Positions 9,264 to 18,384 of a stretch of 64,000 nucleotides of DNA are shown piece after piece; within the stretch, counting starts at the first letter, position 1, and each line of letters opens with the position of its first letter. The DNA is taken from the NCBI RefSeq assembly GCF_028743515.2, contig NZ_CP117969.2, positions 2,761,501 through 2,825,500 on the forward strand. The letters are read 5' to 3'. The notes below the pieces were generated by a model. It saw nothing but the letters and a program-made list of their open reading frames with translations, searched no databases and was not told where the DNA came from. The position numbers and the translations under genes are program-made. Origin of the DNA: Imtechella halotolerans. Its GTDB lineage: Bacteria; Bacteroidota; Bacteroidia; Flavobacteriales; Flavobacteriaceae.

Positions 9264-9695
9264 ATGTCAATTTCAGATTTGTATTCTAGCGGATTTAGAG
9301 AACGTAACAGAGATCACTTTGCTGCCATTGTTCGTGTGGCATTGTCAGATGGAGCCATTAATGATTCAGAACGAGCTTTTATTGAGCGATTGGCTAAGAA
9401 CTTGGATATTCATGAAGGTGAAATGAACGAGGTTCTAGAAGATCCTTATAGGTTTCCAGTTAACCCTCCTGTTTCTTATGACCAACGATTAGAGCGCTTA
9501 TATGATATTGCTCGTATGGTGTATGTGGATAAAATTGCTGATGAAGATGAAATGCGTATTATGATACGTTTGGGAATTGGTCTTGGATTTACTCCTGCCA
9601 ATGTTGAATTTATTATTAAAAAGGCCATGTACTTATTAAGCCTTAATGTAAACTTGGAGACATTTAAGGAAGAAATAAAACATATGAACAGATAA
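9264..9695 (+). CDS. TerB-like (DnaJ/tellurite-resistance N-terminal type) helical protein
   Basis: The 143 residues are almost all helical and match the TerB fold: two long helices rich in Asp/Glu around VALSDGAINDSERAFIERL (about 28-46) and MVYVDKIADEDEMRIMIRL (about 90-108). TerB-like domains bind divalent cations through such acidic positions and occur in stress proteins, but the role here is unknown. There are no other ter genes in the window, so tellurite resistance should not be inferred. A TATCTTTA element about 30 bp upstream of the start is a weak promoter candidate. The gene ends in a strong terminator and converges on the SH3-domain gene. Confidence 0.75.
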   Translation: MSISDLYSSGFRERNRDHFAAIVRVALSDGAINDSERAFIERLAKNLDIHEGEMNEVLEDPYRFPVNPPVSYDQRLERLYDIARMVYVDKIADEDEMRIMIRLGIGLGFTPANVEFIIKKAMYLLSLNVNLETFKEEIKHMNR

Positions 9696-9696
9696 A

Positions 9697-9722
9697 AAAA
9701 TCCCGCAAGTGCGGGATTTTTT
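9697..9722. terminator. Bidirectional terminator after the TerB-like gene
   Basis: A perfect stem AAAATCCCGC (9697-9706) / GCGGGATTTT (9711-9720) with loop AAGT, flanked by A and T runs on both sides, lies between converging genes. Confidence 0.9.
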
Positions 9723-9733
9723 ATGTAGGTTTA

Positions 9734-10549
9734 TCATTGTCCATTTTCAAATTTTGGAATCATTTTTACATTTTCCCATTTATAGACACGAGTAGTTTTA
9801 ATAATTGTAGTCCACTCTTCTTCAAAATCATCAACAGTTTCTTCCTCCTTGGTATAAATAATCTTGTTTTCAATACCGTCTTTGTCAAGTGGGAATGTAA
9901 ATTTCTCTCCAACGTAGTAAACGCCAGCGTCTCCTATTTCTGATAATGTTGCTAGAAGCTTAAGTGAACTTCCATCCCAAGTTAGATAAGATAGACCACC
10001 TTCTACACCGCATGCTTCTGCTATGTAATCTATTGAAATAAGGTTTTGAATCCCATTTAGACCTCGGTTGTTGGTGATTTCGATTGTAAAATGATAACTA
10101 GGAATCTGATGAATAAATTCTTGAGTTTCGTCAGATATTGAAGGTCTTATTTTAAGATATAACTTTTCATCGTTTAGTTTTCGAATTTGGAAAAGAAATA
10201 GGTTTCCGTCCTCAGGTGAATTTAGTTTGTCCAAAGCAATAAGTCCTCCGAGAATGTATCCAATTTTTCCATTGACATTCACCAGGTACCATGGACTTTC
10301 TATTCCCTCATAAAGCTCATAATTTATAGTTTTTTCCAATATGGTTACCTCGCTACCAGCAGGTAGTAATTCAATAACCTTTGCTGTTTTAGAGGGTGCT
10401 TCTCTTAGTTTTACCTTGTTTGCAAAGAGGTATTCTGTGCTTCCTTGTGAAAATTCATAGGTAGGAGAAAGGATTTTTATTTCTTCCTGTGCTTTCCCAT
10501 GAAAGAGGTTTAGGAATAAAAATAATAGTAATAATGATTGCCTTCTCAT
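9734..10549 (-). CDS. Secreted protein with a bacterial SH3 domain
   Basis: Exported protein of 271 residues. A signal peptide (MRRQSLLLLFLFLNLFHGKA, cleavage near GKA-QE) is followed by an SH3b domain at about 40-105 (VKLREAPSKTAKVIELLPAGS, then the GKIGYILGGLI strand). The rest is a beta-rich region with no recognised family; an acidic stretch EEETVDDFEEEW lies near the C-terminus. SH3b domains commonly bind cell-wall peptides, but a specific role cannot be read here. The stop codon of fbp lies 8 bp upstream, so the two are probably transcribed together, although no functional link is evident. Confidence 0.75.
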   Translation of the reverse strand: MRRQSLLLLFLFLNLFHGKAQEEIKILSPTYEFSQGSTEYLFANKVKLREAPSKTAKVIELLPAGSEVTILEKTINYELYEGIESPWYLVNVNGKIGYILGGLIALDKLNSPEDGNLFLFQIRKLNDEKLYLKIRPSISDETQEFIHQIPSYHFTIEITNNRGLNGIQNLISIDYIAEACGVEGGLSYLTWDGSSLKLLATLSEIGDAGVYYVGEKFTFPLDKDGIENKIIYTKEEETVDDFEEEWTTIIKTTRVYKWENVKMIPKFENGQ

Positions 10550-10557
10550 ATTTGTTC

Positions 10558-11565
10558 TTATTGTGCTTCAGCCATAAATCGTTCAGCATCTTTAACCATA
10601 TTATAGCTACCACAGAAGAAAGGTACTCGTTGGTGCAACTCTGAGGGTTCTATATCTAATATTCTATTGAAGCCATCACTAGCCCTTCCACCAGCTTGCT
10701 CTGCAATGAAAGCCATTGGATTGCATTCATAAAGAAGACGTAATTTCCCTGCTTGCGCTACCGAGCTTTTTGGATAAATGTAGATCCCTCCTTTAATCAT
10801 ATTTCTATGGAAATCAGAAACTAATGAACCAATATAACGTGAGGAGTATGGTCGGTCACCTTCTTCCATCTGGCAATACTTTAAATACGATTTTACGCCT
10901 TTAGGGAAATGAATATAATTTCCTTCATTAATAGAATAGTATTTACCATCCTTAGGGTATTGCATGTTAGGGTGTGACAAATAAAAGGTGCCAATTGCTG
11001 GATTAAGTGTAAATCCGTTGACTCCATGGCCAGTGGTGTAAACTAACATAGTTGATGTACCATATATAATATAGCCCGCTGCGACTTGATTTCGTCCAGG
11101 TTGTAAAAAGTCTTCTTTTGTAACAGGAGTACCTAAAGGGGTGATTCGCCTATATACCGAAAATATAGTTCCCACAGAGACATTTACATCAATATTACTA
11201 GAACCATCAAGTGGATCTATTAGTACTACATATTTGTTTTGGTTATTTTCATCTAGACTATTGATAGATATAAAATCTTCTTCCTCTTCTGACGCTATAC
11301 CGCATACAATTTCACGTTTACTCAACGTTTGAATAAAGGTTTGATTAGCTAAAACATCTAGCTTCTGCTGATCCTCACCTTGTACATTGGTGTCTCCAGC
11401 CGTTCCTATAATATCTACAAGACCGGCTTTATTTACTTCGTGGTTTACTACTTTGGCAGCTAGCCTGATGGCATTAATGAGTTTAGATAATTCTCCGGAT
11501 GAGTACTTAAATTCTGATTGATTTTCAATGATAAACTCGCCCAGTGTTTGGTTTTTTCGCGACAT
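10558..11565 (-). CDS. fbp: Fructose-1,6-bisphosphatase, class I
   Basis: Hydrolyses fructose 1,6-bisphosphate to fructose 6-phosphate in gluconeogenesis. The metal- and phosphate-binding signature [10 protein letters not shown] is at 117-126 when the start is placed at the ATG giving [11 protein letters not shown] (335 residues). An in-frame ATG nine codons earlier (11592) is less likely because family members begin at the chosen Met. Also present are the E-E-E cluster near 93-96 and the [14 protein letters not shown] segment. The neighbouring GNAT gene diverges from it, and a downstream gene follows after 8 bp. Confidence 0.97.
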   Translation of the reverse strand: MSRKNQTLGEFIIENQSEFKYSSGELSKLINAIRLAAKVVNHEVNKAGLVDIIGTAGDTNVQGEDQQKLDVLANQTFIQTLSKREIVCGIASEEEEDFISINSLDENNQNKYVVLIDPLDGSSNIDVNVSVGTIFSVYRRITPLGTPVTKEDFLQPGRNQVAAGYIIYGTSTMLVYTTGHGVNGFTLNPAIGTFYLSHPNMQYPKDGKYYSINEGNYIHFPKGVKSYLKYCQMEEGDRPYSSRYIGSLVSDFHRNMIKGGIYIYPKSSVAQAGKLRLLYECNPMAFIAEQAGGRASDGFNRILDIEPSELHQRVPFFCGSYNMVKDAERFMAEAQ

Positions 11566-11682
11566 TTGATATGAAGTTGTGAATGTATGCACAAATATCG
11601 CTAAAATTGTGAAACTACAACGTTTTCGTTGAAATTATAAATTTTACATTTGTAACTTTGTGTTGTATTTGAAACATTTGAT

Positions 11683-12162
11683 ATGAATTTTACCATCAGA
11701 GATGCTCGAATAGAAGATATGGAGCAAGTGCTTTCTCTTATTCAAGAACTAGCTATTTTTGAAAAGGAACCCAATGCGGTTGTAATTACTGTTGAAGATC
11801 TAAAACAATACGGATACGGATCACAACCAGCATTTCATTGTTTTGTAGCTGAAGTAGCTGGAGAGGTAAAAGGTATGGCACTGGTATATCCAAGGTTTTC
11901 GACATGGAAAGGAAAGACCATTCATCTTGAAGATTTAGTTGTAAGTGAATCGATGCGAGGTACTGGTTTGGGTTCTGCACTTTTTACTGAAGTAATAAAG
12001 TATGCTCATAATTTAGGAGTTCGCCGAATCGACTGGAATGTGCTAGACTGGAATGAACCGGCAATAGCTTTTTATGAAAAAAATGGAGCTCGCGTTTTGC
12101 GTGATTGGGACGTGGCTCAAATGGATGAGGAAGGAATTAAAAATTTTATTTCAAGATTGTAG
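11683..12162 (+). CDS. GNAT N-acetyltransferase, diamine/thialysine type
   Basis: Acetyl-CoA-dependent acetyltransferase of 159 residues. Motif A, with the CoA pyrophosphate loop R-G-x-G-x-G, is RGTGLGSA at 92-99, preceded by KTIHLEDLVVSES. The YPRFSTWKGKTIHLEDL segment is shared with spermidine/spermine acetyltransferases and thialysine acetyltransferases, so a small amine or amino acid substrate is plausible. The C-terminus VLDWNEPAIAFYEKNGA is the standard motif B. It is followed after one base by the aspartate kinase start, which implies coupled translation. Confidence 0.9.
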   Translation: MNFTIRDARIEDMEQVLSLIQELAIFEKEPNAVVITVEDLKQYGYGSQPAFHCFVAEVAGEVKGMALVYPRFSTWKGKTIHLEDLVVSESMRGTGLGSALFTEVIKYAHNLGVRRIDWNVLDWNEPAIAFYEKNGARVLRDWDVAQMDEEGIKNFISRL

Positions 12163-12163
12163 T

Positions 12164-13414
12164 ATGCGTATTTTTAAGTTTGGAGGTGCATCAGTAAAAG
12201 ATGCTGATGGAGTAAAAAATGTGGTTAGTGTATTAAGAACCGTTGGTTTCGAAAATACGTTATTGGTTGTTTCAGCAATGGGGAAAACAACTAATGCAAT
12301 GGAAATTGTGGTAAAGAATTACTTTGAAAATGAGGAAGAGCTACTCAGCAGTATTCAAGAAGTAAAAAAGTATCACAATGGTATTTTACTTGAATTGTTT
12401 GAGAATGAAAATCATCCTGTTTATTGGAAAGTGGATGGACTATTTGCTGAATTAAGTTCTTTTTTGGGAAGGAATAAATCACCCAACTATAGTTTTGTTT
12501 ATGATCAAGTTGTGTCTTTTGGAGAACTAATTTCAACAACAATTTTGAGCTATTACCTTTCAGATATTGGAATTAAAAACACTTGGCTCGATGTGCGTAA
12601 TTTTATTAAAACCGATAATAATTATAGAGACGCAGGTGTGGATTGGGAAGCTACGCAAGAAAATATCACTAATGGGGTGAATAAAATGTTACTGAACATT
12701 ACACAGGGTTTTTTGGGAAGTGATTCCAATAATTTTACGACAACCCTAGGTAGGGAAGGAAGTGATTATACCGCTGCTATATTCGCATATTGTCTTAATG
12801 CAGAAAGTGTTACTATATGGAAGGATGTACCAGGAGTGTTAAATGCAGATCCAAGATACTTTGAAAATGCTAGCCTTTTAAATCAAATATCATATACAGA
12901 GGCTATTGAGCTTGCATTTTATGGAGCCTCAGTTATACATCCAAAAACCTTGCAACCTTTGCAGCGTAAAGAAATACCTTTGCATGTAAAATCATTTATA
13001 AATCCAAATGATAAAGGTACCACAGTATCTAAAGGAATAGATTTAGATCCAAAAATTCCATGTTTTATTGTCAAAAAAGGTCAAGTTCTTGTTTCGCTTT
13101 CTTCCTTAGATTTTTCTTTTATTGTGGAAGAAAATATCAGTACAATTTTTAAGCTTTTGCATGACGCTAAAATGAAAGTAGATGTGATTCAGAATTCAGC
13201 AATAAGCTTTTCTGTGTGTGTAGATAATAAGTTTAATAACCTAGAAAAATTGTTGGAATTACTTAAAGCAAAGTTTAAGGTGGAGTGCTATGAAAATGTT
13301 TCATTATACACTGTAAGACATGCGAATTCTGAAGCTATTGATGCATTAGAGGGCGGGAAGGAAATCTTGCTAAAACAGCGATTACAGGATACAGTACAGA
13401 TTGTGACTAGATAG
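12164..13414 (+). CDS. Aspartate kinase
   Basis: Phosphorylates aspartate, the first step to lysine, threonine and methionine. The 416-residue protein starts MRIFKFGGASVKDADG, the amino-acid-kinase phosphate loop with KFGG. TTLGREGSDYTAA is the conserved nucleotide/aspartate segment, and IWKDVPGVLNADPR the family hallmark. The last 110 residues form a reduced ACT regulatory region (VLVSLSSLDFSFIVEENIS). The frame stays open 30 codons upstream into the GNAT gene, but the ATG at 12164, one base after the GNAT stop, gives the canonical N-terminus. It is monofunctional: no homoserine dehydrogenase domain follows. Confidence 0.95.
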   Translation: MRIFKFGGASVKDADGVKNVVSVLRTVGFENTLLVVSAMGKTTNAMEIVVKNYFENEEELLSSIQEVKKYHNGILLELFENENHPVYWKVDGLFAELSSFLGRNKSPNYSFVYDQVVSFGELISTTILSYYLSDIGIKNTWLDVRNFIKTDNNYRDAGVDWEATQENITNGVNKMLLNITQGFLGSDSNNFTTTLGREGSDYTAAIFAYCLNAESVTIWKDVPGVLNADPRYFENASLLNQISYTEAIELAFYGASVIHPKTLQPLQRKEIPLHVKSFINPNDKGTTVSKGIDLDPKIPCFIVKKGQVLVSLSSLDFSFIVEENISTIFKLLHDAKMKVDVIQNSAISFSVCVDNKFNNLEKLLELLKAKFKVECYENVSLYTVRHANSEAIDALEGGKEILLKQRLQDTVQIVTR

Positions 13415-13458
13415 AAGTTCCTTTTTCCTATATTTGTCTTTAGGATAACTATAATCGC

Positions 13459-15291
13459 ATGGGACTCGTAACGGCCAAAGAAGTTGCAAAAGCAATCAAT
13501 TTAGATAAGTACGGATTTGTAGGTACTTTCATTGGGTGGTTGCTCATGAAAGTACTTAAAATCTCAACTCTAAATAAAATCTATAATCGTAATAAACATT
13601 TAAAGGAATTAGATTTTTTAAATGCAATCCTTGATGAGTTTGAAATACAATTTGAAATACCTGAGGAAGATTTAAAAAGACTACCGAAGGATGGTGCTTA
13701 CATTACTATATCTAATCATCCTTTAGGGGGTATTGATGGTATTTTATTATTGAAATTGTTGCTAGAACACCGTCCTGATTATAAAATTATTGCCAACTTT
13801 TTATTACATCGTATCGAGCCATTGGCTCCTTATATTATGCCTGTAAATCCATTTGAGGAGCATAAGGATGCGCAATCCAGTATTACTGGATTTATGCAAT
13901 CTATGCGCCATCTTAAGGAGGGTAAACCTTTAGGGGTATTTCCAGCTGGAGAGGTGTCTACGTACAAAGATGGCCGACTTATTGTTGATAGGCCATGGGA
14001 AGAGGCTGCAATGAAACTTGTTAAAAAGGCAAGGGTTCCAGTAGTTCCAATTTATTTTCATGCTAAGAATAGTAAGTTGTTTTATTCATTGTCTAAAATG
14101 AATGACACTTTTCGTACCGCGAAATTACCTTCTGAATTATTATCACAGAAAAATCGTGTTATCAAAGTGCGTATCGGAAGGCCAATTTCTGTAGAGACTC
14201 AAGATGAAATAGACAATATTGATGAGTTTTGCGAATTTTTGAGAAAGAAAACATATATGTTGTCCAATGTTTATCTTAAAGAACGCAAATTTGTTCCGCT
14301 ACCTACCACCATTAAAATACCTAAAATTCCTAAGGCTCCTAAAGCTATTGTAGAACCTATTTGTGGGGAAGCAATGGAAAAAGAGGTGCTTAAATTGCGA
14401 GGGGGGGAAGCACACCTACTCACAAGTAAGAACTATGAGGTTTTTTTAGCTACAGCTCAGCAAATTCCTAGTATTTTACAAGAGATTGGACGTTTGCGAG
14501 AAATCACTTTTAGAGCGGTAGGAGAAGGGACTAATAATGCTACTGATCTCGATATGTTTGATGACTATTACCATCATTTATTTCTATGGGACAATGAGGC
14601 GAAAAAGGTTGTTGGAGCTTATCGCATGGGATTAGGCTCTCAAATTTTCGCGAAATACGGTATAGATGGTTTTTATACTCAGGATTTATTCCGTTTTGAA
14701 CCGGAGTTATATAAAATGATGAGTGAGACTATTGAGATGGGACGTGCTTTTGTTATTAATGAATATCAACAGAAGCCTATGCCATTGTTTTTATTATGGA
14801 AAGGTATTGTGCATACAACGTTACGATATCCAGAACATAAATATCTATTGGGAGGAGTGAGTATTAGTAATCAGTTTTCAAATTTCTCAAAATCGCTGAT
14901 GATTGAGTTTATGAAGTCCAATTATTATGATCCCTATATTGCTCAGTATATAAAGCCGAAAAAGGAATTTAAGGTGAAGTTAAAGGATGCCGATAAAGAC
15001 TTTATTTTTGATGAGACAGACGCGGATTTGAATAAATTTGACCGTATCATTGACGAAGTAGAGCCAGGAAATTTGAGACTTCCAGTGTTAATTAAAAAAT
15101 ACATTAAGCAAAATGCCCGTGTAGTGGCCTTTAATGTTGATCCCTTGTTTAATAACTCTGTAGATGGGTTAATGTATATTCGGATAGCTGATTTGCCAGA
15201 AAGTACCGTGAAACCTGTAATGGAAGAATTTCAAGCAGAGCTTGAACGGAAATTTATGAATGGTGTGGCCACTGATTCTGAAATCAAATAG
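13459..15291 (+). CDS. olsF: Bifunctional ornithine-lipid-type acyltransferase (PlsC-like plus GNAT-like)
   Basis: A fusion of 610 residues. The N-terminal domain (about 60-270) is a PlsC/LPLAT O-acyltransferase with SNHPLGGIDG at 86-95 and FPAGEVST. The C-terminal domain (about 310-600) is the hemolysin/OlsB-type GNAT N-acyltransferase with LREITFRAVGEG, a DMFDDYYHHLFLWD segment and YRMGLG. This is the arrangement of OlsF, shown in Serratia and Flavobacterium johnsoniae to make ornithine lipids, with the C-terminal half adding the first acyl chain to the amino acid and the N-terminal half the second. The amino acid could instead be glycine, as with GlsAB of Bacteroides. It lies in a run of plus-strand genes. 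Confidence 0.85.
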   Translation: MGLVTAKEVAKAINLDKYGFVGTFIGWLLMKVLKISTLNKIYNRNKHLKELDFLNAILDEFEIQFEIPEEDLKRLPKDGAYITISNHPLGGIDGILLLKLLLEHRPDYKIIANFLLHRIEPLAPYIMPVNPFEEHKDAQSSITGFMQSMRHLKEGKPLGVFPAGEVSTYKDGRLIVDRPWEEAAMKLVKKARVPVVPIYFHAKNSKLFYSLSKMNDTFRTAKLPSELLSQKNRVIKVRIGRPISVETQDEIDNIDEFCEFLRKKTYMLSNVYLKERKFVPLPTTIKIPKIPKAPKAIVEPICGEAMEKEVLKLRGGEAHLLTSKNYEVFLATAQQIPSILQEIGRLREITFRAVGEGTNNATDLDMFDDYYHHLFLWDNEAKKVVGAYRMGLGSQIFAKYGIDGFYTQDLFRFEPELYKMMSETIEMGRAFVINEYQQKPMPLFLLWKGIVHTTLRYPEHKYLLGGVSISNQFSNFSKSLMIEFMKSNYYDPYIAQYIKPKKEFKVKLKDADKDFIFDETDADLNKFDRIIDEVEPGNLRLPVLIKKYIKQNARVVAFNVDPLFNNSVDGLMYIRIADLPESTVKPVMEEFQAELERKFMNGVATDSEIK

Positions 15292-15373
15292 TTTTTGATC
15301 TGCAATCTAAAGAAGTGGAAAAGTATGTGTCAGTTTATTGACAATGCGTATCTTTGAGAAAAGCCTCATTTAT

Positions 15374-17161
15374 ATGCGATATGTCTGCTTTTTATTCTTA
15401 CTTATTTTTAGCAGTGGATCTCTTTTTTCACAGCAAGATATACTCGCCAAACAGTATTTAGATGAAGGAGCTTTTGAAAAGGCCCTTTCCATGTACCAGG
15501 TTTTGTATCGTGAGATGCCTACTCAGATAGATTTTTTTCAAAAGATAATTCTTTGCCATCAACAGTTAGAGCAATATGATAAAGCTGAGGTTTTGTTGAA
15601 AGAAAAGCTAGAAAATCCTAATGTATCTCCTTTGTATTATATAGAACTTGGGTACAATTTTCAACTACAAGAGCAAACAGATGAAGCTGCTAAATACTAT
15701 GATAAGGCCATTGGTAAATTGCAAGATATACCAACTTATGCCTATTTGATTGGGTATACATTTCAGCAAAAATCCTTATTAGATTATGCCGTTCGTTCCT
15801 ATAAGGAAGGTTTGGAATTAGCTCCTTCGCAAAATTTGCATTTGAATTTAGCTAGAGTATATGGGGAAATGGGTGATATTGAAGAGATGTTTAATACGTA
15901 TTTGGATTTGATAGTTTTAAACCCAGAATCTCAAAGAGCGGTTGTGAGTGGTATATATCCATTTTTAACAATGGATTATTCTGGTGTTAATGTATCAATT
16001 TTACGACGGCAGTTAATTAAGCGTTCACAAGAAACAGCAGATATAGTTTGGAATGAACTTTTAAGTTGGCTTTTTGTTCAACAGCAACAGTATGGACAGG
16101 CTTTTTTGCAAGAGCGTGCTATATATAAGAGAAGTGGTGAAACTACCATTTCTCGACTTGAAGAGTTGGCGGCAGTAGCAATGGATGGAGGCGATAGGGA
16201 CAATGCTAGGATTATTTATGAGTTTATCGTGGCTAATGCCTATGATCCTGAACCATTGATTAATGCTAAATTAAAATTACTAACTTTAAATCTAGAAAAT
16301 GTCTCACCGACTGTTGTAGAAAGAAGTTATATAGAATTTAAGGAACTATATGAACAATATGGGGACTCACCTTTTGGTTGGCATTTGGAGATAGAGTACG
16401 GTAATTTCCTTGCATATTATAAAGGGGATTTTGCCTCCGCTAATCGTTTACTTAAAGCAGGAATTGAACGTGTTAGACCAAGACGTCATCAAGCTCAATT
16501 GAAAATGACACTTGCTGCAATATTGGTCTTTTATGAGCATTTTAATGAAGCACTAATCTATTATTCACAGGTACAAAAGGATTTTAAAAATGATGTATTG
16601 GGACAAGAGGCTCGTTTTAAAATTGCGCAAACAAGTTTTTATAAGGGTGATTTTCGTTGGGCTGAAAATCAGTTGGATGTGTTAAAATCTTCCACTTCCC
16701 AATTGATTGCAAATGATGCACTACAACTAAAGTTACTTATATCGGATAATAGCTTGCAAGATTCCTTAAAAACAGCACTAAAACTATATGCTAAGGCAGA
16801 TTTGTTAGCATTGCAAAAGAAAACGGATCAAGCTATAGCCGTGTTGGATGAGATATTAGCTAACCACAAGGGAGAATCCATTGAGGATGAGGCATTGTTT
16901 AAACAGGCTCAATTGTTTGAAAACCAATCAAAGTATGATCTGGCACAGTCGAATTATCTTAAAATTCTTGAATATTTTAATGGTGATATTTTATCAGATG
17001 ATGCATTGTTTCATTTGGCGAAATTATACGAAGGAGAGCTTGGAGAACCAAATAAAGCTTTGGAGCTGTACGAAAGGATTTTGTTAGGTCATCCAGATAG
17101 TATTTTTTATGTCGAAGCCCGTAAAAACTATAGAAAGTTAAGGGGAGATGACATCAATTAA
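15374..17161 (+). CDS. Exported tetratricopeptide-repeat protein
   Basis: Protein of about 595 residues built of TPR-like helical pairs throughout (for example EYNKAEVLL-type repeats at YDKAEVLLKEKL, QTDEAAKYYDKAIGKL, LDYAVRSYKEGLEL and DKTDQAIAVLDEIL-like segments). Starting at the ATG at 15374 gives a clean signal peptide MRYVCFLFLLIFSSGSLFS followed by QQD; in-frame ATGs at 15338 and 15344 would put a charged extension before it. The last third resembles outer-membrane lipoprotein BamD/YbgF-type TPR arrays (YEGELGEPNKALELYERIL). It probably acts in the periplasm as a scaffold. The DUF4286 gene follows. Confidence 0.8.
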   Translation: MRYVCFLFLLIFSSGSLFSQQDILAKQYLDEGAFEKALSMYQVLYREMPTQIDFFQKIILCHQQLEQYDKAEVLLKEKLENPNVSPLYYIELGYNFQLQEQTDEAAKYYDKAIGKLQDIPTYAYLIGYTFQQKSLLDYAVRSYKEGLELAPSQNLHLNLARVYGEMGDIEEMFNTYLDLIVLNPESQRAVVSGIYPFLTMDYSGVNVSILRRQLIKRSQETADIVWNELLSWLFVQQQQYGQAFLQERAIYKRSGETTISRLEELAAVAMDGGDRDNARIIYEFIVANAYDPEPLINAKLKLLTLNLENVSPTVVERSYIEFKELYEQYGDSPFGWHLEIEYGNFLAYYKGDFASANRLLKAGIERVRPRRHQAQLKMTLAAILVFYEHFNEALIYYSQVQKDFKNDVLGQEARFKIAQTSFYKGDFRWAENQLDVLKSSTSQLIANDALQLKLLISDNSLQDSLKTALKLYAKADLLALQKKTDQAIAVLDEILANHKGESIEDEALFKQAQLFENQSKYDLAQSNYLKILEYFNGDILSDDALFHLAKLYEGELGEPNKALELYERILLGHPDSIFYVEARKNYRKLRGDDIN

Positions 17162-17233
17162 ACGTATCTTTCGACCGTTTTTAGAACTAACCATTTTATG
17201 GTAATAGGTCCTGATTCAATTAAAAATCATAAG

Positions 17234-17563
17234 ATGTATATTTATAATGTAACCATTAATATAGAGGAAGGCGTTCATGATCAATGGATGCAGTGGATGC
17301 AAGAAATCCATATACCTGATATGTTGGCCACGGGAAAATTTTCACAAGCACGTATGTTGCATGTTCTTGTTGAAGAAGAAATGGGTGGAATTACTTATTC
17401 TATTCAATACTTTACAGATAGTAAGCAGACATTGGATGCCTATTATGCAGAAGATGCAGATAGATTACGAGGGGAGGCTATGAAGTATTTTGCAGGTAAA
17501 TTTGTGGCATTTCGCACAGAACTTCAAGTGATGAGTGATCATTTTGAACCCTCTAAAAATTAA
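17234..17563 (+). CDS. DUF4286 family protein
   Basis: Small protein of unknown function; 109 residues when begun at MYIYNVTINIEEGVH, which matches the usual start of this family. The frame is open 12 codons further upstream, to 17198. The fold is predicted to be a dimeric alpha-beta barrel-like ferredoxin module (YSIQYFTDSKQTLDAYYAED, then LRGEAMKYFAGKFVAFRTEL), similar to antibiotic-monooxygenase/EthD-type domains. The stop is only 3 bp before the rsmA ATG, so it is translated with the rRNA methyltransferase; this linkage is common in flavobacteria as far as I know. Confidence 0.85.
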   Translation: MYIYNVTINIEEGVHDQWMQWMQEIHIPDMLATGKFSQARMLHVLVEEEMGGITYSIQYFTDSKQTLDAYYAEDADRLRGEAMKYFAGKFVAFRTELQVMSDHFEPSKN

Positions 17564-17566
17564 CAG

Positions 17567-18343
17567 ATGACAGATAAAGTACGTGCCAAAAAACATCTAG
17601 GTCAACACTTTTTGAATGATGAGAATATTGCCCGTATAATAGCCGATACTTTAACATTAGAAGGCTATAATCAAGTGTTGGAGATAGGTCCGGGTATGGG
17701 CGTACTTACTAAATATTTACTTGAGAAACCCATAACTACTTTTGTAGTTGAAATTGATACGGAATCGGTAGCCTATCTACAAGCTCATTACCCTTTGCTA
17801 TCAGGGCGTATACTATCGAAGGATTTCTTGAAGTATGATGTAAGGCAGTCTCTTGAGGCAGCTCCTTTTGCAATTATAGGTAATTTTCCATATAATATTT
17901 CCTCTCAGATTGTCTTCAAGTTACTAGAAATGAGAGATCAAATTCCGGAGTTCTCTGGTATGTTTCAAAAGGAAGTTGCCGAGCGAATTTGCGAAAAACC
18001 TGGTTCAAAAGCCTATGGGATTCTTTCAGTGCTTACACAAGCATTTTATGATGCAACCTATTTGTTTACTGTTTCTGAAAATGTATTTACACCACCACCT
18101 AAAGTTAAGAGTGGTGTACTTCGTTTACGGAGGAAGGAATTGTATCAGTTGCCATGTAATGAACAATTGTTTTTTAAAGTAGTAAAAACTGCCTTTCAAC
18201 AACGAAGAAAGACGTTGAGAAATAGCTTAAAAAGCCTTCAACTCACTGATATTTTAAAAGAAGATAGTATCTTTGACCGTAGACCTGAACAACTTTCAGT
18301 ATCCGATTTTATCTATCTTACGCAACGTATTGAAGCAATGTAA
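17567..18343 (+). CDS. rsmA: 16S rRNA dimethyladenosine transferase
   Basis: Dimethylates two adjacent adenines in helix 45 of 16S rRNA late in 30S assembly (KsgA). The 258-residue protein begins with the family's [11 protein letters not shown]. The SAM-binding motif I is EIGPGMGVL at 39-47, the acidic ribose contact is VEIDTES, and catalytic motif IV is NFPY at 106-109. The small C-terminal helical domain includes [14 protein letters not shown]. It sits between DUF4286 (3 bp upstream) and mgtE (41 bp downstream), probably as one operon. Confidence 0.97.
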   Translation: MTDKVRAKKHLGQHFLNDENIARIIADTLTLEGYNQVLEIGPGMGVLTKYLLEKPITTFVVEIDTESVAYLQAHYPLLSGRILSKDFLKYDVRQSLEAAPFAIIGNFPYNISSQIVFKLLEMRDQIPEFSGMFQKEVAERICEKPGSKAYGILSVLTQAFYDATYLFTVSENVFTPPPKVKSGVLRLRRKELYQLPCNEQLFFKVVKTAFQQRRKTLRNSLKSLQLTDILKEDSIFDRRPEQLSVSDFIYLTQRIEAM

Positions 18344-18384
18344 TAACTGAAAAATCTGAATACACAACCTAGCAAATAAAAAGT

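Noticed and set aside
12074-12163. 30-codon N-terminal extension of aspartate kinase
   Set aside because: It overlaps the GNAT gene in another frame; the ATG at 12164 gives the canonical kinase start.
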